In this document: in pieces, positions 5,621 to 11,772 of the stretch
How the letters are laid out: each line of letters begins with the position of its first letter
Numbering within the stretch: position 1 is the first letter of the stretch
DNA from: JAUVXJ01 sp034430275
GTDB lineage: Bacteria; Chloroflexota; Anaerolineae; UBA7937; B3-Chlor
Assembly: GCA_034430275.1 (NCBI GenBank)
Contig: DAOUEW010000225.1
Coordinates: forward strand, 1-11,772
Direction: 5' to 3'
Length of the DNA stretch: 11,772 nt
The notes under the pieces: generated by a model
The model's database searches: none
Told to the model about the DNA's origin: nothing
What the model saw: the letters and a program-made list of their open reading frames with translations, nothing else
Made by a program: the position numbers and the translations under genes

Positions 5621-7651
5621 CTACTGACGACGCACTAGCTCTTGCAGCTCTCCCTCGCTGATCGAGGGCACACCCAGTTCCCCGGCTCTTCGAACCTTCG
5701 AGCTGCCCGGTCGATCGCCCACCAGAAGGTAGCTGGTGTTGCCGCTCACGCTGGAAATCACGCGGCCTCCCTGGGACTCGATCCACTCCCCGGCAGCTTC
5801 CCGGCTCAATGTGGGCAGCGTACCGGTGATCACAAACGTCAGGGCTCTGAGCGGACCTTCTTGGCGTCCCCCCTCCTCGGCAAGGCGAGTCGTTCGGATC
5901 CCTGCCTCCCTCAGCTTGTCTATCAGGCGCCGATTCCGCTCCTGGGAGAAGAACTGTACGATGCTTCTGGCGGTATGGGGACCCAATCCCTGTATCCCCT
6001 GGAGTTCCTCCTCGCTGGCGGCCATCAACTCTTCGAGCGAGGAGAAATGCCTGGTGAGGAGTTGGGCCACCACCGAACCTACACCCCTGATGCCCAGCGC
6101 TGTGACCAGACGCCACAGGGCCCGATCCTTCGAAGCCTCTATCGCCGCCAGCAGGTTGTCGGCGCTCTTCTCGGCGAAGCCCTCTAGTCCCACCAGCTCG
6201 TCTCTCTCTAGGAAGTAGAAGTCAGCCACGTCGCCCAACAGGCCCTTCTCTACGAACGTCTCAGCCAGTCGCTCACCGAAGCCTTCGATGTCCATAGCAC
6301 CCCTGGAGGCGAAATACTCCACTCTCCTCACTAACTGCGCCGGACACGAGGCGTTGATGCAGTAATACATCGCTTCCTCTTCGGGCTTCACCACTGGTTC
6401 GCCGCACACCGGGCAGGTCCTGACCATCTCAAAGACCTTCTCGCTGCCCGTGCGCAACTCCTTCACCGCGCCTACGACCTGCGGTATCACGTCCCCCGCC
6501 CTCTTGACGATGACCGTATCTCCCTCGCGGATGTCCTTGCGATGGATGTCTTCCTCATTATGTAAAGTGGCATGCCGGATGGTCACCCCTCCCACCTGAA
6601 CGGGCTCCAGCTCGGCGTAGGGGTTCAGGCTGCCCGTACGTCCCACGTTGATGCCGATGCGTAGCAGCTTGGTGATCCCCTCTTGAGCGGGGAACTTATA
6701 GGCGACAGCCCAGCGAGGTGCGTGAGAAACCTCGCCTAGGGTCTCCTGTTGCGAGAGGCTGTCGACCTTGACCACCACGCCGTCGGCGTCGTAGTTCAGC
6801 GCGTCGCGTTGGTCCAGCCACCTGGCGTAGAGCTCCAGCACCTGATCGAGGTTCTGGCAGCGCTCTATGTTCTCCGCTGTAGGAAAGCCCACATGCCGCA
6901 GGTACGAGAGGGCATCCCACTGCGTCTCAAGCGTCTTGCCTTCCACCGCCCCCACCGCATACGCCAGAATGCTCAGCGGGCGCGTGGCAGTGATCGACGG
7001 ATCTAGCTGTCTAACCGAGCCCGCCGCTGCGTTACGCGGATTGGCAAAAGGTCGCTCTCCTGCCTCCTCCCGTCGCCGATTCAGCTCGTCGAACCTGTCC
7101 TTGGGCATATAGACTTCGCCTCGCGCCTCCAGGTATCGGGGCGCAGGCTCATCGCTTGCCACCGGGATCCTGAGAGGGATAGCCTGGACCGTCCGCAAGT
7201 TCTGCGTGACGTCCTCTCCCACGAACCCGTTGCCTCGAGTGGCGCCTTGAACGAGAAGCCCGTTCTCGTAGATCAGCGACACGGCCAACCCGTCGATCTT
7301 CGGCTCGACCGTGTAGCTGAGGTCCGCATCGTCCCCCAGGAGCCTCCGCACCCGCTTCTCCCAGGCCCTCACCTCCTCCTCGTCGAAGGCGTTGTCCAGG
7401 CTGAGCAGAGGACGCTGATGCTCGACCTTCTCGAACTCCGGCAGTGGCTCCGCCCCCACTCTCTGGGTAGGCGAGTCAGGCGTGACCAGCTCAGGGTGGG
7501 CAGCCTCCAGTTCCTTCAACTCCTGCATCAGCCCATCGTACTCGGCGTCACTGACCTCAGGGTCGTCGAGCACGTGATAGCGGTAGGAATGGTAGCGGAG
7601 TAGCTGCCTCAGCCGCTCCAGACGCTCTCCAATATCCTCGCTCGAGCCCAT
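5621..7651 (-). CDS. ligA: NAD-dependent DNA ligase LigA
   Basis: Essential cytosolic enzyme that seals nicks in DNA replication and repair using NAD+ as adenylate donor. From the ATG at 7651 it has 676 residues, close to the 671 of E. coli LigA. Domains in order: Ia with YHSYRYHVLDDPEVSDAEYD for NAD+ binding (residues about 20-39); nucleotidyltransferase with the adenylated Lys in EPKIDGLAVSLIYENG (K118) and ATRGNG; OB fold (GRTGSLNP, RHATLHNEEDI); a Cys4 zinc finger (C413, C416, C431, C436); helix-hairpin-helix repeats (GIRGVGSVVAQLL, GIQGLGPHTARSI); and a C-terminal BRCT domain (last 75 residues or so, FVITGTLPTLSR). All expected motifs are intact. A TTG four codons upstream is possible, but the GAGG six bases before the ATG decides for 7651. 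It has its own strong promoter. Confidence 0.98.
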   Translation of the reverse strand: MGSSEDIGERLERLRQLLRYHSYRYHVLDDPEVSDAEYDGLMQELKELEAAHPELVTPDSPTQRVGAEPLPEFEKVEHQRPLLSLDNAFDEEEVRAWEKRVRRLLGDDADLSYTVEPKIDGLAVSLIYENGLLVQGATRGNGFVGEDVTQNLRTVQAIPLRIPVASDEPAPRYLEARGEVYMPKDRFDELNRRREEAGERPFANPRNAAAGSVRQLDPSITATRPLSILAYAVGAVEGKTLETQWDALSYLRHVGFPTAENIERCQNLDQVLELYARWLDQRDALNYDADGVVVKVDSLSQQETLGEVSHAPRWAVAYKFPAQEGITKLLRIGINVGRTGSLNPYAELEPVQVGGVTIRHATLHNEEDIHRKDIREGDTVIVKRAGDVIPQVVGAVKELRTGSEKVFEMVRTCPVCGEPVVKPEEEAMYYCINASCPAQLVRRVEYFASRGAMDIEGFGERLAETFVEKGLLGDVADFYFLERDELVGLEGFAEKSADNLLAAIEASKDRALWRLVTALGIRGVGSVVAQLLTRHFSSLEELMAASEEELQGIQGLGPHTARSIVQFFSQERNRRLIDKLREAGIRTTRLAEEGGRQEGPLRALTFVITGTLPTLSREAAGEWIESQGGRVISSVSGNTSYLLVGDRPGSSKVRRAGELGVPSISEGELQELVRRQ

Positions 7652-7720
7652 ACTGCACCTCAAAAGAGTCGCATCAATGCGTGCCCAACTTCCGGCAGAC
7701 GGGGCGGGACTTCAGCGAGG

Positions 7721-7749
7721 ATTATATCACCTTTCTCCGGTTTGCTCAA
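7721..7749 (-). promoter_or_regulatory. Strong extended -10 promoter of ligA
   Basis: On the minus strand, TTGAGC (7749-7744) and a perfect TATAAT (7726-7721) are separated by 17 bases. The -10 is preceded by TGA, making the extended motif TGnTATAAT. The predicted transcript start is near 7714, with a leader of about 60 bases before the ATG at 7651. The leader is GC-rich and shows no riboswitch-like structure that I recognise. Confidence 0.75.
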
Positions 7750-7789
7750 TAGCCTGGACAGTAGGTGTGGAAGAACGAGATCGAGGCCG

Positions 7790-7814
7790 TGCGTGGGCGC
7801 AGCCTGAGCACGCA
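7790..7814 (-). terminator. Hairpin after the ABC operon, possible terminator without a T-run
   Basis: The inverted repeat TGCGTG (7790-7795) and CACGCA (7809-7814) has a 13-base loop. It lies about 40 bases beyond the permease stop and before the ligA promoter. The stem is only six base pairs and no T-tract follows on the minus strand, so the call is weak. Confidence 0.25.
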
Positions 7815-7855
7815 AGAGAACGTAACGACGGAACTGACTTGCGAAGCCAAGGAGT

Positions 7856-9322
7856 CTAGCCGCCGAAGAAGCGCATGATGACGAGAGGTGTGACGTACAC
7901 CTCGGCCACGGCAGCGAGGAGGAGCATGGGGATGACCACGAGGACGAAGACCTTCAACAAGTCCGCGATGGACAGCAGCAGGCTCTCGCTGATGGAGAAC
8001 CCTTGGGGTGGGGAGATGATGGAAGCACCCAGGCGAAGTCCGAAGGCCATCGCGAGGCCCACCGCCGGCAGCTCCAATATCCCGTGGGGCAGGACGAAGA
8101 CTGACAAGAAGACCAGTGGATTTAGGCCCAGGAACGCAGCCTCTCCGGCGAAGAACCCCACGAGAAGCATCGACGGCAACGGCAAGAGAAGAGGCGCCGC
8201 ACCGAAGGAGAGGGGAGCCAACAGCAGTACGATGCCCACCACTCGCACGTTGTGATAGAAGATGCTCCCCACGTCGAATCCCGGCAAGAGAGGCACATCG
8301 GGCATGCCCGTGGTCCAGTCAACGTTGTCCAGCCCTCCCAGGTCAATCACGCCCGCCGGGAGGGGGTACACCTGAGCCATCGCCCACCCGAAGACCAGCG
8401 CCCCGACCAGCACCGATGCGGAGATGAGGATGGGAACTCTCTGCAACCGCATCAGCCTGGGCACGTCGCGAAGATAGAGCCTACGCAGACTCACTGGCTC
8501 TGCCGGACCATCCCTGGGCAAGCGAGCCGCGCCAGGCAAGCAGGCGAACAGATGCTTGAAGGTTCTCCACAGCGCAGGCACGTTGATCTCGTCGAACTCG
8601 CGCGACAGCAAATCCTCTCTATTGAAGATACGCATCCCGGTGCGAATGAATATCAAGTCCACGACAACGAGTGCAGCGACCATGGCCCAGAGCACCTCGT
8701 ACTGGTACCAGAAGAGGAACACGGCCTCGACCTGAAGCAGAAGGGCTACGGGAATGATGATGAAGCTGGCCAGCAAGTTGGCAGCGCGTACACTCGTGGT
8801 CTGACTGGAAAGCACCACCGCCCCGGCCACCATGACCAGGGCCTCCATTGTGGTCAGCACGACGACCAGGATCAATGGTTGGAGCGCGATCGTGTAATCG
8901 CTGGCGAGAATCAGCCCCGCGGAGTAGATGGCGATGCCTGCATAGCTGGCCAGGAGGGGCAGCATCATCGAAGACAAGAGCTTGCCCACGTACAGTTCCC
9001 CATCCGACACGGGCATGGACAGTAGAGGTTCTATGCTTCGGCGCTCGCGCTCGCCCACGAAGCTCTCCAGCGCGATGACCAGGGAGAAGGAAATGGGGAA
9101 GAACCCCACGATCATCAGCGAGAAGGGAACGAGCTGCCCCATGATCACACTGGCGTTCTGGCCAACGCCCCAGGCCACAGCGATGTCCGCCGCCATACTA
9201 GAGGTCGTGGTCATCAACGCAGGGAAGATCAGCGTCAAGAGAAAGATCGGCGTGACGATCCGCCAATCTCGCAGATTGTCTCGCACCTCGCGGCGGGTGA
9301 TGATCAGGGCGTTGGAGAGCAC
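7856..9322 (-). CDS. ABC-2 type permease fused to a SpoIIM-like membrane domain
   Basis: Membrane subunit of an ABC exporter, 488 residues. The N-terminal part (about 1-235) is an ABC-2 permease. It has a cytoplasmic start (ITRREVRDNLRDW), a first transmembrane segment at about 23-40, and the family hallmark ALESFVGERERRSIEPLL followed by PVSDGELYVGKLL (84-116), then further helices. A basic linker (about 230-295) leads to a transmembrane segment (about 297-318) and an extracytoplasmic loop. The C-terminal part (about 352-488) resembles SpoIIM: FYHNVRVVG, GLNPLVFLSVFVLPHGILEL (PHGILEL 412-418), FGLRLGASI and AAVAEVYVTPLVI. In sporulating Firmicutes SpoIIM acts in the engulfment machinery; outside them SpoIIM-like domains have unclear roles. 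The GTG start shares one base with the ATPase stop (TAGTG), with GGAGG just upstream. The transported substrate is unknown. Confidence 0.9.
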   Translation of the reverse strand: MLSNALIITRREVRDNLRDWRIVTPIFLLTLIFPALMTTTSSMAADIAVAWGVGQNASVIMGQLVPFSLMIVGFFPISFSLVIALESFVGERERRSIEPLLSMPVSDGELYVGKLLSSMMLPLLASYAGIAIYSAGLILASDYTIALQPLILVVVLTTMEALVMVAGAVVLSSQTTSVRAANLLASFIIIPVALLLQVEAVFLFWYQYEVLWAMVAALVVVDLIFIRTGMRIFNREDLLSREFDEINVPALWRTFKHLFACLPGAARLPRDGPAEPVSLRRLYLRDVPRLMRLQRVPILISASVLVGALVFGWAMAQVYPLPAGVIDLGGLDNVDWTTGMPDVPLLPGFDVGSIFYHNVRVVGIVLLLAPLSFGAAPLLLPLPSMLLVGFFAGEAAFLGLNPLVFLSVFVLPHGILELPAVGLAMAFGLRLGASIISPPQGFSISESLLLSIADLLKVFVLVVIPMLLLAAVAEVYVTPLVIMRFFGG

Positions 9323-10242
9323 TACCGCTCCTCCACGATACGCAGATAGACTTCCTCGAGGCTCCGGGCGACCTCGCTGAGAGTGATGATGTTGGCGCCA
9401 TGCTCGATCAGACGATGTACCAGCACGGGATTGACCTCTCCCGGCGCACCTGTACGATACCGGACCCAGGTCTCCCCCTTCTCCTCAATGGTGACCACAG
9501 CCTCGATGGCAGGTAGAAGGCCATCCAGGGGCTGGCCCAGACGTAGCTCCAGCAGTGGATCGCCCAGCAGTTCCATCTTCAGCTGCGGAGGCGTCCCCAG
9601 AGCAATGATCCGGCCGTCCTTGATGATAGCGATGCGGTCCGCCAGACTTTCTGCCTCCGTCAGGTTGTGAGTGCAAAGCACAATGGCTCGACGAGACGAA
9701 CGTAAATCAGCGATGGCATCCCGCACCGTCTTGGCACTCAGCGGGTCCATGGCCGACGTGGGCTCGTCCAGGAACAGGACCTGGGGGTCGTGGATCAAGG
9801 CGCGGATGAGGGCGATCTTCTGACGCATCCCCTTGGAGTACTCGCCCAGGCGCTGGTCCCGAGCAGCCCACATGCCGAAGCGTTTCATCAACATCTCGAT
9901 GCGCTCTTCGCGCTGCGCGCGGCGCACATGCTGCAACTCACCAAAGAAGTGAAGGTAGTCTCGGGCCTTCATGCGGTGATAGAGCCCGGGGAACTCGGTG
10001 AGCAGGCCCACGCTCCTCCGCACCTCTCTGGCATCGCGGATCACATCGTAGCCAGCAATCGCGGCCGTGCCCGAGGTGGGCCTGAGGATAGAGCCCAGCA
10101 AGCGGACCGTGGTCGTCTTGCCCGCCCCGTTGGGGCCCAGCAGCGCCAGTATCTCACCGGCGTCCACAGCAAGGGTGACTTCGTTGACCGCGATGAACTC
10201 ACCGAACTTCTTGGTCAGTTTCTCGGTACGGATCAAGGCCAC
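9322..10242 (-). CDS. ABC transporter ATP-binding protein (ABC-2 exporter type)
   Basis: Cytosolic ATPase subunit powering the adjacent ABC-2/SpoIIM permease; 306 residues. Motifs: Walker A GPNGAGKTT (36-44); a Q-loop region SVGLLTEFPGLYHRMKARDY with Glu in the usual Gln position, as is frequent in this exporter subfamily; signature YSKGMRQK (135-142) in place of LSGGQ; Walker B VLFLDEPT (155-162); D-loop SAMDP; and H-loop THN (His192). After the nucleotide-binding domain (about 1-225) comes an accessory C-terminal domain of about 80 residues, typical of drug/polysaccharide/lantibiotic-type exporters. The start is GTG with GGAGG four to five bases upstream, right behind a TATAAT promoter. The partner overlaps its stop by one base, so the subunits are probably made in a fixed ratio. 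The substrate is not evident. Confidence 0.96.
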   Translation of the reverse strand: MALIRTEKLTKKFGEFIAVNEVTLAVDAGEILALLGPNGAGKTTTVRLLGSILRPTSGTAAIAGYDVIRDAREVRRSVGLLTEFPGLYHRMKARDYLHFFGELQHVRRAQREERIEMLMKRFGMWAARDQRLGEYSKGMRQKIALIRALIHDPQVLFLDEPTSAMDPLSAKTVRDAIADLRSSRRAIVLCTHNLTEAESLADRIAIIKDGRIIALGTPPQLKMELLGDPLLELRLGQPLDGLLPAIEAVVTIEEKGETWVRYRTGAPGEVNPVLVHRLIEHGANIITLSEVARSLEEVYLRIVEER

Positions 10243-10259
10243 CGTTCCTCCAATACTGC

Positions 10260-10288
10260 ATTATACCTGCTTCGTCCCTCCACAACAA
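10260..10288 (-). promoter_or_regulatory. Promoter of the ABC exporter operon with a very short leader
   Basis: On the minus strand, TTGTTG (10288-10283) is followed after 17 bases by a perfect TATAAT (10265-10260). The predicted start near 10253 leaves only about ten bases, essentially the GGAGG ribosome binding site, before the GTG at 10242. Transcription diverges from the plus-strand small genes that begin at 10508. Confidence 0.65.
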
Positions 10289-10507
10289 TGGCTCTTTGGT
10301 ACCTCCGCTGGGCAAATATACCCGGCCAGCTCTGCCCGACTTGCCTACGGCACGGCCTCGAAACCCACGTATTCTCACGCACCAACTGCCGGGTGACCCA
10401 AGCCTTTCTCCTGGGTCCAGAACAGGCGGTTCGCCTCTTCCAGAACGGACCTCAGCGCTGTACACTGAGAATGGAAACGGATACATCGCTGAAAGGAGAC
10501 TATGCAA
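10289..10507. other. Divergent intergenic region between the ABC operon and the small-protein pair
   Basis: About 220 bases with no supportable gene. It contains the inverted repeat gaccca (10395-10400) and tgggtc (10412-10417). No clear -35/-10 pair for the plus-strand genes was found. A TACACT at 10461-10466 is a possible -10, but its -35 is poor. The Shine-Dalgarno AAAGGAG at the right end belongs to the first small gene. Confidence 0.4.
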
Positions 10508-10633
10508 ATGTTATCACTGGAACTGATTGGGATCGTCGGTATTCTCTTTGGCCTGTTGACGTATGGCATGGCCGTGACCCGGATCGAGCACAGGAAGGCT
10601 CGGAGCGCACAGAAGGAGGCCAAGGCCTCGTAA
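10508..10633 (+). CDS. Single-pass membrane miniprotein, 41 aa (first of a tandem pair)
   Basis: Short gene not matching any family I recognise. It begins MLSLELIGIVGILFGLLTYG, a hydrophobic helix of about 20 residues, and ends in a charged, basic, Lys/Arg/Ala-rich tail (RIEHRKARSAQKEAKAS). The Shine-Dalgarno AAAGGAG lies nine bases before the ATG at 10508. An ATG two codons upstream (10502) is too close to it, so 10508 is chosen, which also matches the start of the next gene. Reality is supported by the paralogue 84 bases downstream, which shares the pattern ML-x-LE-x-IGI-x-G, the helix length and the spacing of the ribosome binding site. Probable topology: short N-terminus outside, basic tail in the cytoplasm. 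Possible roles include a membrane-complex subunit, a transporter regulator or a toxin-like peptide; none is shown. Confidence 0.72.
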   Translation: MLSLELIGIVGILFGLLTYGMAVTRIEHRKARSAQKEAKAS

Positions 10634-10717
10634 CGCGCCGAATCGGCCTGGCCGCTGCTGTGAGCGACTGGCGGGCGAGGCCCGTGGATAGATGCAGTGT
10701 ACAAGGAGGCAATCGAA

Positions 10718-10849
10718 ATGTTGACCCTGGAAATGATCGGGATACTCGGTGTCTCACTGGCCCTCGTAACCTGCGCCATGGTTCTGTCTCAGCTCCGTCG
10801 GCGGCGTCTGACCACGCTGCGCGCAACGGATCCGACCGCCACGACGTAG
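10718..10849 (+). CDS. Single-pass membrane miniprotein, 43 aa (second of a tandem pair)
   Basis: Paralogue of the preceding gene. It begins MLTLEMIGILGVSLALVTCA and continues into MVLSQLRRRRLTTLR with a Thr-rich end. The helix spans about residues 5-25, and the four-Arg cluster predicts a cytoplasmic C-terminus. The Shine-Dalgarno is the perfect AAGGAGG, eight bases before the ATG. The two genes align at DNA level from the ribosome binding site through the first 20 or so codons, with many differences at third positions. This pattern fits selection on protein sequence. The tails diverge apart from being basic. It is followed by a short gap and then the convergent endonuclease/phosphatase-like gene. 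No known family was recognised. Confidence 0.74.
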   Translation: MLTLEMIGILGVSLALVTCAMVLSQLRRRRLTTLRATDPTATT

Positions 10850-10868
10850 AGAGCGGGGGTAGTGCTCT
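10850..10868 (+). terminator. Weak hairpin right after the second miniprotein gene
   Basis: The inverted repeat AGAGC (10850-10854) and GCTCT (10864-10868) has a nine-base G-rich loop and begins directly after the TAG stop. It lies between convergent genes, where a terminator would be expected. The stem is short and there is no T-tract, so this is tentative. Confidence 0.2.
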
Positions 10869-10943
10869 AGCCAACTCTGCCGGTTCGCGTGCGTCACATA
10901 GGTCCTCTTCTGGATGGCGGCAGAGTAGACGCTCTCGTGCCGA

Positions 10944-11772
10944 TCAGAAGGACAGCTCAGCGGTCAGGTAGCGATGATCGGGCCCGCCATGATCGCCAAC
11001 CTGGGCTCGCTGCGTGAACATGTCCCCCGAATGGAACACATAGTCGATGCGGAGCAAGGGGAACGGAGTGGGTATCGATCGTGCCTCCTTGTCGGGGAAA
11101 GTGTGCCCAAACCCCCAGCCAGCCTCTTGATACGCATCAACTAGCCGTCGTGTCAACTCGCTGTGGCCAGGCGATCCCTCGGTCATATTGAAATCCCCTA
11201 CCACGACCACCGGCCCCTCCACACGATCTACCTCTTCCAACAAGAGTGCCAGTTCGCGATCCTGTATCGTCGTGTCGTACGAGGTGGGAACGAAGAGTTG
11301 TGTGCCAGCCAGCCTCTCTCCTAACATCTGCGGCGGCTGGAGATGGACATTGAAGAAGTGGATCCTCTCATCGCCGACGTCCAGCACCAACCGCTGGGAG
11401 AGGTGCATCCCGTCCACCAGAGGAAACGCCTCATCCTCGCTGATAGGAAAGCGGCTGAGAACTGCGCATCCCGCGTAGCCCGTGTCCGTGGGATGCCACG
11501 CCTGGTAGGGATACCTGTCGCTCAGTCCCGACACAGCCTCAGCCACCTTACGTGATACCTCCTGTAGCGCTACGATGTCCGCGCCTTCGCCCTCGATGAT
11601 GGATAGGATCACCTCTGTTCCCGGCTCGCCCCTAGTCACGTTGTAGGTCATCACCGTGAATGCCGTCCGGCGCTCGCTGTTCGGGACCGCCGCGGCACTG
11701 GGCAGGAACCTATCCCCGTAGAGAGCGACGAAGAGAAGACAGGGCACACAGATCAATACCTTGGCTGGCCTG
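10944..11772 (-). CDS. Endonuclease/exonuclease/phosphatase family protein, N-terminus outside window
   Basis: Metal-dependent phosphoesterase fold (DNase I/exonuclease III/sphingomyelinase superfamily). The frame is open to the right edge, so the N-terminus is missing. The visible part starts with a hydrophobic segment (VLICVPCLLFVALYG), suggesting a membrane anchor with the catalytic domain outside. Catalytic blocks in order: FTVMTYNVTRG (metal-binding Asn), DIVALQEVS (Glu), GYAGCAVLSRFPI, HFFNVHLQPP (His), VVVVGDFNMTEGSPGH (Asp/Asn), LRIDYVFHSGDM and GGPDHRYLTAELSF (terminal Asp-His). All key residues are present. This arrangement, membrane segments followed by an EEP domain, resembles the VanJ-like proteins. 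The substrate could be a lipid-linked pyrophosphate, a phospholipid or nucleic acid and cannot be fixed from this sequence. It is convergent with the miniprotein pair. Confidence 0.93.
   Translation of the reverse strand, partial: RPAKVLICVPCLLFVALYGDRFLPSAAAVPNSERRTAFTVMTYNVTRGEPGTEVILSIIEGEGADIVALQEVSRKVAEAVSGLSDRYPYQAWHPTDTGYAGCAVLSRFPISEDEAFPLVDGMHLSQRLVLDVGDERIHFFNVHLQPPQMLGERLAGTQLFVPTSYDTTIQDRELALLLEEVDRVEGPVVVVGDFNMTEGSPGHSELTRRLVDAYQEAGWGFGHTFPDKEARSIPTPFPLLRIDYVFHSGDMFTQRAQVGDHGGPDHRYLTAELSF

Noticed and set aside
5550..6116. N-terminal extension of the small gene downstream of ligA
   Set aside because: The frame stays open into ligA, but the extension overlaps a certain gene and the paralogue has no such region. 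An ATG with a ribosome binding site exists at 5549.
9790..10971. Long plus-strand open frame (393 codons)
   Set aside because: It is antisense to the ABC ATPase and reads through both miniprotein genes in another frame. The composition looks like a shadow of the coding strand.

Overview
The window looks like a piece of a bacterial chromosome with moderately high GC. It probably comes from a Chloroflexota-type (Anaerolineae-like) organism. That guess rests on frequent GTG starts, sigma-70-like promoters with TATAAT -10 boxes, a Pro/Thr/Glu-rich secreted-protein style ('LFQSPV' just after a hydrophobic segment), an ABC-2/SpoIIM fusion permease, and a paired small-protein family that I associate from memory with Chloroflexota. 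No rRNA, tRNA, CRISPR array or insertion sequence was seen.

All large genes lie on the minus strand. Read in their direction of transcription (right to left) they are as follows. (i) 11772-10944 is a membrane-anchored endonuclease/exonuclease/phosphatase-fold protein, cut by the right edge. (ii) 10242-7856 is a two-gene ABC exporter operon: an ATPase, then a permease fused to a SpoIIM-like domain. It has a good promoter only a few bases before the ribosome binding site. (iii) 7651-5007 is ligA (NAD-dependent DNA ligase) with a strong extended -10 promoter, followed by a small uncharacterised gene. (iv) 4767-3387 is sfsA, then a paralogue of that same small gene. (v) 3110-2280 is proC (proline biosynthesis). 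(vi) 2111-1 is a tightly overlapped operon of two small membrane proteins and a GT-C (family 39-like) glycosyltransferase, the last cut by the left edge.

The only plus-strand genes I can support are two very short tandem paralogues at 10508-10633 and 10718-10849. They encode 41- and 43-residue single-pass membrane proteins, each with a near-perfect Shine-Dalgarno. They sit divergently from the ABC operon and are easy to miss in routine annotation.

The least explained parts of the window are these tandem miniproteins, the two paralogous, internally duplicated proteins flanking sfsA, the LFQSPV membrane-protein pair in front of the glycosyltransferase, and the permease-SpoIIM fusion. The rest is housekeeping: ligA, proC and sfsA.
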